In this document: positions 54,225-64,000 of the stretch, in pieces
Layout of the letters: every line of letters starts with the position of its first letter
Position numbering within the stretch: position 1 is the stretch's first letter
NCBI GenBank assembly: GCA_964036045.1
Contig: OZ038392.1
Span: forward strand, 41,082,806 to 41,146,805
Reading direction: 5' to 3'
Length of the DNA stretch: 64,000 nucleotides
Origin: Eutreptiella sp. 'Long Island Sound 2002'
Taxonomy: Eukaryota > Euglenozoa > Euglenophyceae > Eutreptiales > Eutreptiaceae
Position numbers and translations under genes: made by a program
The notes under the pieces: generated by a model
Told to the model about the DNA's origin: nothing
The model's database searches: none
The model's input: the letters and a program-made list of their open reading frames with translations, nothing else

Positions 54225-57200
54225 TTAGTTTCGCTTTCTACGCTGGGACATAGTCTCAGCACGGGTTAGGAGCTGCCCCTCGTTGTTCTGAACGAGGTAG
54301 GTGCGGAAGATGGGGTTGATACTCCCGTCGGGTTGTATGAAGGCTGACATAGGTTCCCAGGTGGCCTCAGATAACCCCTAGCCATCCCACAGGGTTAGGA
54401 ATTTCCAGCCCTGTTTATACTCGTGGCGAGCAATACCTGCAACCGCGTAGTAACCATCGACTGCCATCTCATCGGCAGTCATCTCTTCGAGTTCGTCTGC
54501 TTGCTCTGGACTGGCAGCGTTCTCTAGGTCTATACGCTCAACCTCACTGTCGCTGAGGCGCCACTCATCCCAAGACAAGTCGTCAGGGGAGTGATAGTGC
54601 CTCAACTGTTTAGGTGCACACAGCAGTTCACCACCTAGACGTGGACTGCACCTGACATGGATCCTGGATCCATCTATCCTGATGATACGATAGGGTCCAA
54701 AGTAACGGTCCTGTAGGCAGTTACGTGGCCAGGAGGGTAGGCGTGAATGGTGTACCAAAACAAGGTCACCAACCTTGAAACTGGCAGGTCACCGTAGGCG
54801 GTTCCGTCGGCTTTGTTCACGGTCACGAATGTGTCTCAGGTTAGTCCCAGCCTGGTTAGCCAGAGACTGCTTGTGTTCCAGCCAATCTGCCACAGGGCTC
54901 TTGAAGTCCTCAGGAAAGGGGGTTTTGAAGAACCAAGCAGGTCGTCCTCCATGGAACAGTTCGTGGGGGGTGAAACCCGTAGAAGAGCTCCGCTGTGAGT
55001 TCATGGTCAGCACTGCCCAGGGCACTAGGCGTACCCAGTTCTTGGTACGCTCTTGTTTCATCAGGATTCTTAAGTTTTGCTCCACCACACGGTTCTGTCT
55101 CTCACAGAGAGGGTTAGAGGTGTGGGTATAGGGCACACCTGTGGTTACCTCCACGTTGAGGGCATTTAGCACTCGTTTGTACCACCCAGTGTCACTGCAG
55201 ATGCGTACATCCTCATCAGAGTGCACCTGCTTAGGTGCCCCATAGGGTTCGAACCATTGTTCGACCAACAGTTTTACAGTCTGCTCACCTGTGATTTTCT
55301 TGTTGCAAGGGAACACACAGGTGAAGCGAGATAGGCCACAGGTGACGACTAGGCAACTATCATAGCCGCCAAAGCGTGGTAGGCCGTGGATGAGATCCAC
55401 GTAGAGAAGAGAGTTAGCAAAATAGGGTATGGGTAAGCTGGAGATCAGGCCCCTATCCCTACTGTCGCTCTGCTTCCTGGCATGACAGCCACAAGCATCC
55501 ACAATGGTCTGCATACGCGACCTCAGTTCAGTCAGGGTTAGAGTAGAGTAGAAACATTCACGGAAGAAATCGACTGAGCGATTAGTGCCAGTGTGACCAG
55601 AACTGAGATGGGACCACTGTAGGCACCCATTCAGTCGTGCCTCAGGCACCACAATTTGGTCCTCTTAGAAGAGGTACTGATTGTTTTTATACCACTGGTG
55701 ACCGTCAATGACACGGGGTTCGAGACGAGTGCTGAGGGTTTGGAGAATTTCTTTGTACTCTGACTGATAGTCGGTTAGACTCCAACCCTCCAGGATTCCA
55801 GCAGTGCGCATGGACAGGTCAAGCTGGACCTCCATACGCTGGAAAGCCTCTCTGGCGAGCGCCTCAGAGCTCTCACCTATAAGCGCATCGAAGTTGTTGC
55901 GCGATATATAGTCAAATAGTTCATTCTTTATACCGGGGATATGATGAACTGTCAGCCTGAACAGGCTCAGGTAAGTCCACCACCGTTTTAGCTTTGCTTT
56001 CTCTGGTGGTGGGCCCTTCTGAAAAGACTCCACAGGCTCCTGGTCACACAGCCAGACAATAGGGTTAGATCCAAGGAGTCGGGATTGTGACGAAAGCACC
56101 AACATACCGGCCAGGAGTTGCTGGTCATAGGTGCTGTAATTGGAACGCCCTTGGTTCCATTTCCAATCCGAGTGTCCCAGTGGCACCAGTCGCCACTCAC
56201 TGGTAGGATAGTCATGTTTCAACGAACCATCACGGTTCAGTCCAGTAGTACGATAATGGCAGTGGGTTAGTTCTGCGGGGTTAAGCTCCTGCCATTGGTA
56301 GATCGTACCACCCCCCCCTACATCACTGGCATCAGTGATCAGGACTATCTCACCCTCAGGGCGGGCTACTCCCAGGCAGTTGGAGGAGGCAATCTTCTTC
56401 CTCAACTCCTGGAAACACTCTTCCTCTCTGGACGTCCACCTCCAGGGAGTAGTTTTCTTGATTAGGTCAGTGAGGGGGGCAGGGGAGTAAGTAAAATTGT
56501 GGATGTGACGCCGATAGAAATTACAGGCGCCCACAAAACTCCTCACGTCGTGTAGACCCTTCCTAGGGTCATCGCGAATCTGCATGTCCTGTAGGGGCTG
56601 CATCTTAGACGCGGCTGGTTTCCACCAACCATACCCCACGTCGAAACCCAAATATTCCATCACCCCTTTTACATAAACTCACATTTTTCGAGTTTGATTC
56701 GGAGATGATTTTCTTGACAGACAATGAAAAATTCACAGAGGCGAAGGACATGGTCCTCTTTGGTATTAGTACCCAAACTCACGTCATCGATGTGAGCCTC
56801 CATTTCTGCACCCCGAGAAATCAACTCCTGTACTAGAGGCCTGCGCCTCAGTATGTACAAAAGTTTGTTCATTAGCTCCTGGAAGAGCGCTTGGGCATTA
56901 GCCACCCCGAAAGGCATAACCTTCCACCCGGCCCTTAGGGGTTATAAAAGCCAACAGCTCCTGAGCTGCGGCGGTTTGGTCCACCTGCCAGAAACCAGAG
57001 CGTTTGTCCATTTTGGTCTTGTACCTGCATTTGGCAATACGCTCCAGGGTATTTTCCATGTTAGGAATACTCCCTGAGTGGTTCTCGGTTTTGTTGTTGA
57101 CCTCACCATAGTCTACAACCAGTCGTAGGGCAGTCGGCCCTGGTTTGGCAACCAGGAGACAGGGACTGCAGTGATGGGGGTAGTCCCCCTGCGTATATTC

Positions 57201-59021
57201 TTCAACGAGGCCAGCATCAATACATTCCTGGATCTGGCGCTCGATTTCTTCAACCTGTTCCTGTGGATCGGGATAGGGACGACGCCTCACTCGCGTCTTT
57301 TCAAATTCAGGTTTCAGTTTCAGGTCCATGTGGACCAGTTTTTTACAAGAGAGGGGAGGCGGCAAGGCGCCGAACACCTCCTCATAGGTTATCAGCAGTT
57401 TCTTCAGGCGGGGGTCAAGGTTAAGACTCTCGAGCTTCTGAAGGAAATCCTCCTCAGCATGGAGGTTGCTCTTTCCATGTTCTTTCTTTTTCTGCCGATC
57501 AGCAGTTTCGGCAGGCAAAGAACCATCGTCCCACTCAGGGGGACATTGCTGCCCATAGTGCAGAGAATACACTAGCGGTATCTCAGGATCAGGCAGCGTA
57601 TAGGAATCATCGTCCTCCTCAGACCAGATGGAGGATTTCCAGGTCTGTCTGAGGTATTGCAGCCGCTCTTGGCGCTCAATACCTTCGGCCTTCAGGTACA
57701 ACAGCCGCAGGAGTTCCTGAGTGTCGTGCTCAGACAATGGCATGTTATTAGCAGCAGGCCGCGCCAGAGCATCAGCACTCCGGGCCACGGGTTCACCTGT
57801 CTGTATAGGCTGCATGTGTAGCACTGGCTTCCCAACAGGGGAAGCGGGTTCAGAGGTTGACTCTAGATCTACCTCCTCTAGCAACAGCTGGGCTAGGACG
57901 GCACTATGTTTTAGGTCAACACAGCTGGGATCAACAGGAGGGATAGTGCTGGCGATCTCAGACAGTTGGTCGTCAGCATCCTCTTTTACAGCTGCAGGTT
58001 CCAGATAGTCCTCGGGAGACTCACACCCTGTAAGTGTGGCAGATAGGTGCTCAGGAGATCGATTTTTGAGATCAAAAAGGGTCAGGCCACGATTTTCGGC
58101 CATGACCTCTTTCAGTAGCACCTGGTCTAGGTCACACAGGGGTACAGGATTGAGAGATCCATCAACGATGGACAGGAAACTGGCCCACTCAGGGGCCTGC
58201 ATAGCTGTGTCTGAGTCCTCAGGCACATAGATGGGGCCGTCGGGGAGTTGCACTCTTCCCGCGGTGATTCGGTCTAGCATACGGCGCCAGTAAGCATGTT
58301 CACCAGAGCAGCCCCAGTCAGGGGTGCACATGACAACCCTTCCTCCCTCATAAGCGATTTTGGTTAGAACCTTCGCGAGCAGGGAGAAGGGAGGGTTAGC
58401 ATACACTAGGCCCATTGCTTTCCAGAAGAAACGGAAAGCATTGTTCAATTGTTTCGAGCAGTACAACTGCATGATGTGCTGTTGTTGGCTCGCAAACAAT
58501 TCCACCTGGATCTCATCCAGGTTTACCTGAAGGGCCGCCAGGCCATTTTCAAGAACGTGACGGGCCAATGGGTAGTTTTCAGTACGATAGTTAGTCTTGG
58601 ATGCGTAGCGCAGCCCAGACTCTTTTCGTCCTGACAGCTCCAAAGGTACGGAGAATAGCCCACTGCCAAAGTCGCAGTGCAAAGAATAGGGGCGCTGGAG
58701 AGACAGCATTTTTACCTGGGGGTTTCTTCGTAGGAAGTCTGTACCAATGACGATGTCAAAGGCGTCGGTGTCCAGCACTCTGCAGTGTTGGGTCACGGTT
58801 TTGTCGCCCAGGCAGATAGTCACATCGACCCCCCCCAAGGAATGGATGGTACACCCATCCCCTACTCTTATGGCCACGGTGTTAGTTTTCTTGAAAGTCT
58901 TTAGCAGGCGCCGGGCCACTATGGAAAGTGTTGCACCGGTGTCAAGCACCGCTCGGAAAACTTGATCCCCGATTTTCACGAGGATCCAGAAAACCAAGTC
59001 CTCCTCTTCGGAGCCGCCCCT
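54225..59021 (-). pseudogene. pol: pol of Ty3/gypsy copy 2 (PR-MT-RT-RH-IN-CHD), broken
   Basis: Opens straight after the UAG at 59022-59024 in the gag frame. Protease, methyltransferase-like domain, linker and the first half of RT form one 699-codon stretch (58997-56898). A small deletion near 56930 and a stop near 56672 break RT; the HIDDVSLG motif is at about 56790. RNase H follows (56663-55665), ending at a TAT-to-TAA change. The integrase (55652-54789) is intact here: zinc-binding H-x4-H start, acidic residues in YVDLIHG and HSDED, and CERQNRVVEQ. A TGA at 54789 separates it from FKVGDLVLVHH and the chromodomain, which itself has a TAG at 54378. About 1,600 codons overall. Confidence 0.92.
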
Positions 59022-61228
59022 CTACTCCTCATCAGGGAACTTGACATCTACCCCTGCAGCAATGAGGGACCTGGCCATCCAGGCCAAGCGCCTCTTCTTG
59101 GAGTTATTCCCCTCAGGGGTAGCAGTATCCCCTTGGGGGCGCTTCTTGGGGTCACCTGCGGCAGGAGCGGATGCAGCAGCAGGAGTGGGTGTAGCAACGG
59201 GCGCTGATGAGCGCCTCTGGGGGTTAGGGGGTCCATTTTTGCCACCCCCCTTGCCACCTCCTTTACCACCTTTATCCCCATTCGGGGGTTTTCTGGTGGG
59301 TGTTTGGGTCTTCTGGCGTTCGGCCTCCTGATGCTTGAGTTTATCACTCTCCCGTTTCTTGATGTGAAATTCGTCCTCGTAGTGACGACGCTTGCCACAA
59401 TACCCACAGGTGATGGTACACCTGAAATGGTCCTGATGGGTCACAGGTTTCCCATCCTTGGTATGCTGCTGTCGTTTCATCTGCAGCATACAGCTACTGC
59501 GGTGATCGCAGTCAGAGGCATGACAAGGCCCCCCCTTGTTATTGACAGGTTTGCAGTAGAAAAGAGGGGGTGTACCTGCATCAGGTTTCAACCTCATTCA
59601 TGGCACGTAGGTTACCCCTCCCTTTACCACCTCCCTGGTTGGTGTTACTGGGAATTTTAGGCCCTTTCCCTTGGCCACGTTCGGGGGTAGGGGTACCACC
59701 TCGACCCAAATGCTTCTTGAGGAATTTCTCCATGTGGGGGTCATTCTCTCTCAAGAGCTAGCTCAATCAGGAGGTCCACCAGTTCATCGTACGAGTGGGT
59801 CCTACTCTTCCTCTTAGAGGTAGAGCGGCAATCATCCCACGTACGTTGGGGAATCTTACTCATGAGCCACAGGTGGGGCTCAGTGGCTCCGTAGGAGCCC
59901 ACGTTCATTCTCGAAAACAGATACTCCAAGTCGCACACGTATTCAGAGATTCGCGCAGCGGAAGGAAACTCGGGGAGCATAGGTAGCTCCTCTATCTGTG
60001 TGCGCACACTGAGGTCAGTCTCATAGACTGGGAATGTTTTCTCCAACCTCAGGAGTACCTCTGCCCAGGTGGAACAGGTTTTCACAATCTGTTTCACCTG
60101 TTTTTGCAAAAATTTCTTTTTGCATGAGCGTTTCAGCAGTGAGCATTTGGTGGCCACATCCACATGGGATTGGCCAGTCAGCAAAAGGAACTCAGCAAAT
60201 TCTTCTGCCGATTCGGGCAGATTTTTGGGGTCGAACTCCGGCAGTTCCAGCTGGATGTTTGCCTGGGCAATAGGTCTGCCCGTCTTCCCATCCCCCGGAG
60301 TTAGGCCTGAAGGCGATACGCTGGCGAGAGGTGCCAGGGCTGACAGCCCTCTTTTCTCAGTCTCTGTGACAGGCACGTCCTGTAGTTCCGCCATGGGCAC
60401 TGTCCTGGCACAGGGGTGAAAGGGGCTGGGGCAGGTGACCTTAGGCAACAGCCTTGAGACCCTTGATCTCTTAAGATCTTTGGCCAGGGTACTCAGTCCG
60501 GGAGAGGGGGAGGACAACTCTGGCTTGGGTAAGGGTTCTGCAATACCCAGTTTCGCCTTAATGGCCTCCGATATGGCCGTCACATCTGGATCTTCTGATC
60601 CAGACAGAATTTTGGCCAGTAGTTCGGCCGTATGATCCAGGGCACCGTAGGTTGGCCTTAGATGATGTTGTTCCTCAACTCGAGTCGGGCCCACTTTGGG
60701 AGCCCTTGGGGTTGGACAACATGCTCTTGGATACTCGGGTCTCGGTCGTCTTGGCAGGGATGCTGTCTGGGATCTGTCGGACGGCGGACCAGAGTGCGTG
60801 TAGGACCCTAGGTTTGTACGTGGTCTGGATCCGTGTACTGCCAATGGCTCCTCCCCATCTTATCCACGAATGGATTTGTAGTACTCCTCATGGAGGATGT
60901 ATTCATCCATCTTCTTGCTCAGCTGCTCGTATTCCTCAGGGCCTCCAATTGCTGTTGAGGATGATGCCGGACCGGCGGATCGGGAAACTGAGGCTGCTAC
61001 GCGCCTGTGGAGATGAGAGAGGCTGTCTCCATCGTGGGCCGCTAAGGCCCCGGTGGTAAGGATTGTGTTTTCTTCCGCCCTTCTGCGTTCTGGATCTCCT
61101 TGGGACCCAGATGCGCCACTGAGATGTTGTGGAGCTCCGTAAGGTGGTTCACTCATAGGGTGGGCCATGCTGCCCATTTGTACTTGGACAGTTCTTATGG
61201 GCCAGGTCCTGACGCTTGGCGTGGACAT
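59022..61228 (-). pseudogene. gag: gag of Ty3/gypsy copy 2, broken
   Basis: About 735 codons from the ATG at 61228 (MSTPSVRTWP) to the UAG at 59022. Contiguous in one frame except for TAA at 60860-60862 (GAA in copy 1), a 2-bp deletion in a GA run near 59745 and a 1-bp insertion near 59600. The CCHC knuckle CGYCGKRRHYEDEF has lost its last Cys (TGC to TTC; copy 1 keeps C). The Gly/Lys-rich and Pro/Ala-rich tail before the UAG is conserved. Confidence 0.88.
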
Positions 61229-61298
61229 GATGAACTTGTTGTTGAGCTTTGTGTGCTGCACTTCTTCTCAGGGTCGGTTCAAAAGGTCACAAGGGACT

Positions 61299-61312
61299 GT
61301 CTCTGCTACCGG
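61299..61312 (-). promoter_or_regulatory. Candidate primer-binding site of copy 2
   Basis: CGGTAGCAGAGAC on the minus strand next to the 5' LTR, identical to copy 1. Confidence 0.5.
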
Positions 61313-62019
61313 AAAGATGTCCTTGATTTATGCCCTAGATATTTTGATGAAATCCTGCAGGTTTTGAAGTTGAAAACCCAAACCAAAGTAGCAAGTAGAG
61401 CAAGAACAGGATGTGGATCGAATCAATGATTGGTTTTGGAATCCAGTGTAGCACAGAAGGGCTACAGATAGACAATGCAGGGTTTTACAGAAAGATTCAA
61501 TCACAAATGGATAATACAAAAGATTTTATATGAAAATTTGACTGACTCAGGCCTCCAAGATAGCATTAGACACTTCATGTGCACTCGTTTGGGTGAAATG
61601 GTGCTGGTTAGGAATGTGAAGCATAGATGTCAGGACCACACAGAAAATGACTTGGCCAAGCAACTGAATTCAGAAACAGTTAAAAAGTAGGACCACAATA
61701 AGTGGTAGAAAAAATTGAGTATAGGGGTCTTGGGGTGGGAGACCACTAGGATTAACCTCCAAGGCCTGAAGCATGAAATGCCTATTTTTTTTCGGTATAT
61801 CCTCCATGAAGGAAGGTACCTCCGCTCAGTTGAGTGGTAGGGGTGAACTTCATGGGGGGCTAGGGTTACAACCCTAGTAACATTGAGAAAGTGTACCAAA
61901 AGCTTCAAAAGAGTGGTAAAAATACTTAAGTTAGTCTTAGCATCAACAAAAGGGTTTTGAGGGGGGCTTGGCCTGGATCAAGCCCTCCAAGAAGGACATG
62001 GCAGTGACTTTTTCTTACT
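61312..62019 (-). repeat. 5' LTR of Ty3/gypsy copy 2
   Basis: 708 bp, starts AGTAAGAAAAAG at 62019. TATA-like ATATAAAA at 61524-61531 (minus strand). Confidence 0.93.
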
Positions 62020-62024
62020 CCTGC

Positions 62025-63805
62025 TGTAGGGTGTATGGTAACTGACTTACCTCGGATAGTCCCTTCGTCTTTCGGATTAACATGTATTGACTCTGTGCTG
62101 TGTGCCAGATGCCTACAGCAGGATTACCCCCATGGGGCAGCCCGCTTACTCTTTCTGTTGAGGGTACTTAGAGCCGTGCTGTTCGTTGGCAGGCCCGTTT
62201 TTTTTTTCAAAGCTGGAAAGGAGATCAGGAGGTCAGGGGTTAAGTGAGTACGGATCCAGCCGCGACCGGCGGGAGAAAATGTTTCCTTTGCCCTGTGCCG
62301 GCCGCAACTCAGGGGGAATAAGCTAGTCTTGTATCCATAAGCTGGTTCTGTAAGGTCGTGTAGTATTCCGCCCCTGTATACCGTCTTTGGTGCTGTCTTA
62401 GTTCTGATTTTCCGTGCTGACCTGAACAGCGAAGATTGAATTTACTCGGTGTTGAAGGGAGAGATGATGGTAGGAAAGATAAGCCAGGATTCAGGGCTGC
62501 GACTGAAGTTTCTGGAGTGCCTTTGGATGGAACTGAATTTTTCTAGGGGTTAAGGTTATCCTTGGAGTTCCCCCTGGGGGGGGCCTCCTACCTTGTCCTG
62601 AGCACCCCCTGAATTCCATACTGTTACTATTTTTTTGATCCAGCCTTGAGGAAGTTGGCCCTCCTGAGGGAGTGGGATACCTCAGGCGACACCCCCGCGA
62701 TATGGGGTAGATGAATTCCTTTCTTGCTTCTGTTTAATTCTGTCCCCTGTGTTCTGCACTTACCCTGTGATGTACTCTGTGTAACCCTTTCTCCTGGACA
62801 TCCAGGATAACTGTGAATTTCTTTGAAAGTACCTAGACGGTCCTGAGTTGGTAGATGTACACTACGTTCGCATTTGAGTGTAGCGAACAAAATTTTTGCA
62901 ATTGGGTCGAATGTTAGGTGTCTGCACCAATTCCTGATGTTCGCCTCCTTCCTTTTCCCACAGACAGAAGTCCTGAGCCCATATTCTGTCTGGGTACCTC
63001 TTTGTAGGTTATTTACTCTGCCGATATAGTGAGTTGCATTGACTTTGGGTTCGCCAGATTTTCCGGCCTTTTGAGGTGTTTCAGTTCAGAGACATATTTT
63101 CTGATTTTTCAGCTGACCTTGTGAGTCTGGCTAGACCTCTGCCTACCCTATCTGTCGCCCTCTGGGGCAGACTCCAGTGGTGTTCCACTTCTTTTTCAGT
63201 TTTAGACCTGCCAGCGATGTGTCTCTTCCTTGTATGTCCCGTATGCTGTGTACAGTACTGAGGGAAACCAGGGTGGGACTTGACTGCGGTTACAATTTCA
63301 GTGGATGTGACGTCCCTGAGACGCCGCCACCCTCAGGTGTGCGTGTGGTCAGTACTCCAGGTGAATTCAGATTCAGATGTAACGCCCTATCGGGTTGTTG
63401 TTTGGCTGTAACTGCAAGGTAATACCAGCTGCAATTCATGTGGTGACGTCCTGACAGGTTGAGTTTGCAGTCCGTAGGAAGTGGGGGGGGGTCATTCAAC
63501 CCCCCAGGCAAATGATGCCTTGCTTGTTCCTTACTGCTACGTATAGCCAGAGGGTGTTGTCACCAGGGACTTCTGCCAGACCTGGTGACCTGGCATGCCA
63601 GACCTGCCTGCCGTGTCTGCTGACCATGTGCTGTTTGGTCCTCTGGAAATTTTCCGTCTTGGGTGAAGTTGTTCCAACTGACATGTTGTTTTCTAGTTTG
63701 CCGTGGTGTTTGCCCGGGCACATTGCTTAGGGCTTGCACACCCCTGTGCCCCTGACGAGAGCGCCCCCTAAGACATCCTTACCTTTGGTGCGTTGTCTGG
63801 GGGGG
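62025..63805. other. Non-coding DNA ending in a polypurine tract
   Basis: No supported gene. It ends with TCTGGGGGGGAG immediately before the LTR-like repeat at 63806, so at least its right end may be the internal 3' part of another LTR element. Confidence 0.45.
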
Positions 63806-63971
63806 AGTTATAAAAACTGCAGCAACTGTTTGGGGCACTCTGCTTGCATCTGCGATGCAGTCTGTTAATTCTTTTCTGTAGATAATGACGGTGGTCTGTT
63901 ATCGTTGGGATGGCTGGCCTGTCGCCGTCGCCATCGCCGACGTCTCAGTTCTTCAAGAGACATTTAATGCT
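63806..63971 (+). repeat. LTR-like repeat copy B, cut by a Ty3/gypsy LTR
   Basis: Matches 26115-26282. The polypurine tract just upstream suggests it is the start of a 3' LTR. The match stops where the minus-strand LTR at 63973 begins, so that element inserted into it. Confidence 0.7.
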
Positions 63972-63972
63972 T

Positions 63973-64000
63973 AGAAAGATGTCCTTGAATTATGCCCTAG
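63973..64000 (-). mobile_element. Third Ty3/gypsy copy, LTR end at window edge
   Basis: AGAAAGATGTCCTTGA and onward is the end of the family LTR on the minus strand; the rest lies outside the window. Confidence 0.85.

Larger units (their letters stand above)
50948..62019 (-). mobile_element. Ty3/gypsy LTR retrotransposon copy 2, complete structure
   Basis: Same family as copy 1 in opposite orientation, 11,072 bp, with the target duplication CCTGC at 50943-50947 and 62020-62024. No nested insertions, so it defines the structure of the family. Coding lesions differ from those of copy 1: TAA 60860, a 2-bp deletion near 59745, a 1-bp insertion near 59600, a deletion near 56930, TAA near 56672, TAA 55665 and TAG 54378. 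Shared with copy 1: UAG between gag and pol (59022) and TGA after the integrase core (54789). Confidence 0.95.

Overview
The window looks like repeat-dense, gene-poor nuclear DNA of a eukaryote, most likely a unicellular alga or other protist. The reasons are LTR retrotransposons, terminal-inverted-repeat (TIR) DNA transposons, minisatellites, long (AC)n and G/C homopolymer tracts, and no operons or ribosome-binding sites. I cannot name the species. Almost every protein-like reading frame is broken by a stop or an indel, so most calls are pseudogenes or transposon remains.

Layout. 1-6.1 kb: sparse sequence with one doubtful ORF, a 53-bp duplication and a tRNA-like stretch. 6.3-8.8 kb: a broken, non-LTR-element ORF1/Gag-like protein with a coiled coil and a separate Cys/His-rich part. 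9.4-11.3 kb: two giant imperfect palindromes in tandem. 11.3-15.6 kb: a 4.3-kb TIR DNA transposon with GAGCGCTC-type subterminal repeats, a broken transposase-like gene and a second gene, both on the minus strand. 15.6-21.4 kb: unrecognised broken ORFs, a 43-bp tandem array and a roughly 0.77-kb tandem duplication. 21.4-23.0 kb: G/T-rich repeat DNA. 23.5-25.5 kb: a membrane-anchored arylsulfotransferase-like pseudogene. 26-30.8 kb: mostly non-coding, with an array of GC-rich hairpins and one unknown ORF.

30.8-64 kb is dominated by one Ty3/gypsy family. Copy 1 (plus strand, 30795-46924, TSD CTGTT) and copy 2 (minus strand, 50948-62019, TSD CCTGC) are inverted relative to each other; a third copy begins at 63973. 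The element is about 11.07 kb with 708-709-bp LTRs. Gag has a CCHC knuckle. Pol carries an aspartic protease, a DIRS/Dam-methyltransferase-like domain, reverse transcriptase, RNase H, integrase and a chromodomain. In both copies Gag and Pol lie in the same frame and are separated only by a UAG, which suggests stop-codon readthrough. Copy 1 contains two nested insertions: a 3.36-kb non-autonomous LTR element in gag, and a 1.71-kb TIR element in pol that carries several GC palindromes. Subtracting both restores the length of copy 2.

The strongest leads are the UAG gag-pol arrangement together with the methyltransferase-like domain, the tandem giant palindromes at 9.4-11.3 kb, the dispersed TGCGCGAGGCCTCGCGCA palindrome, and the TIR transposon at 11.3-15.6 kb.
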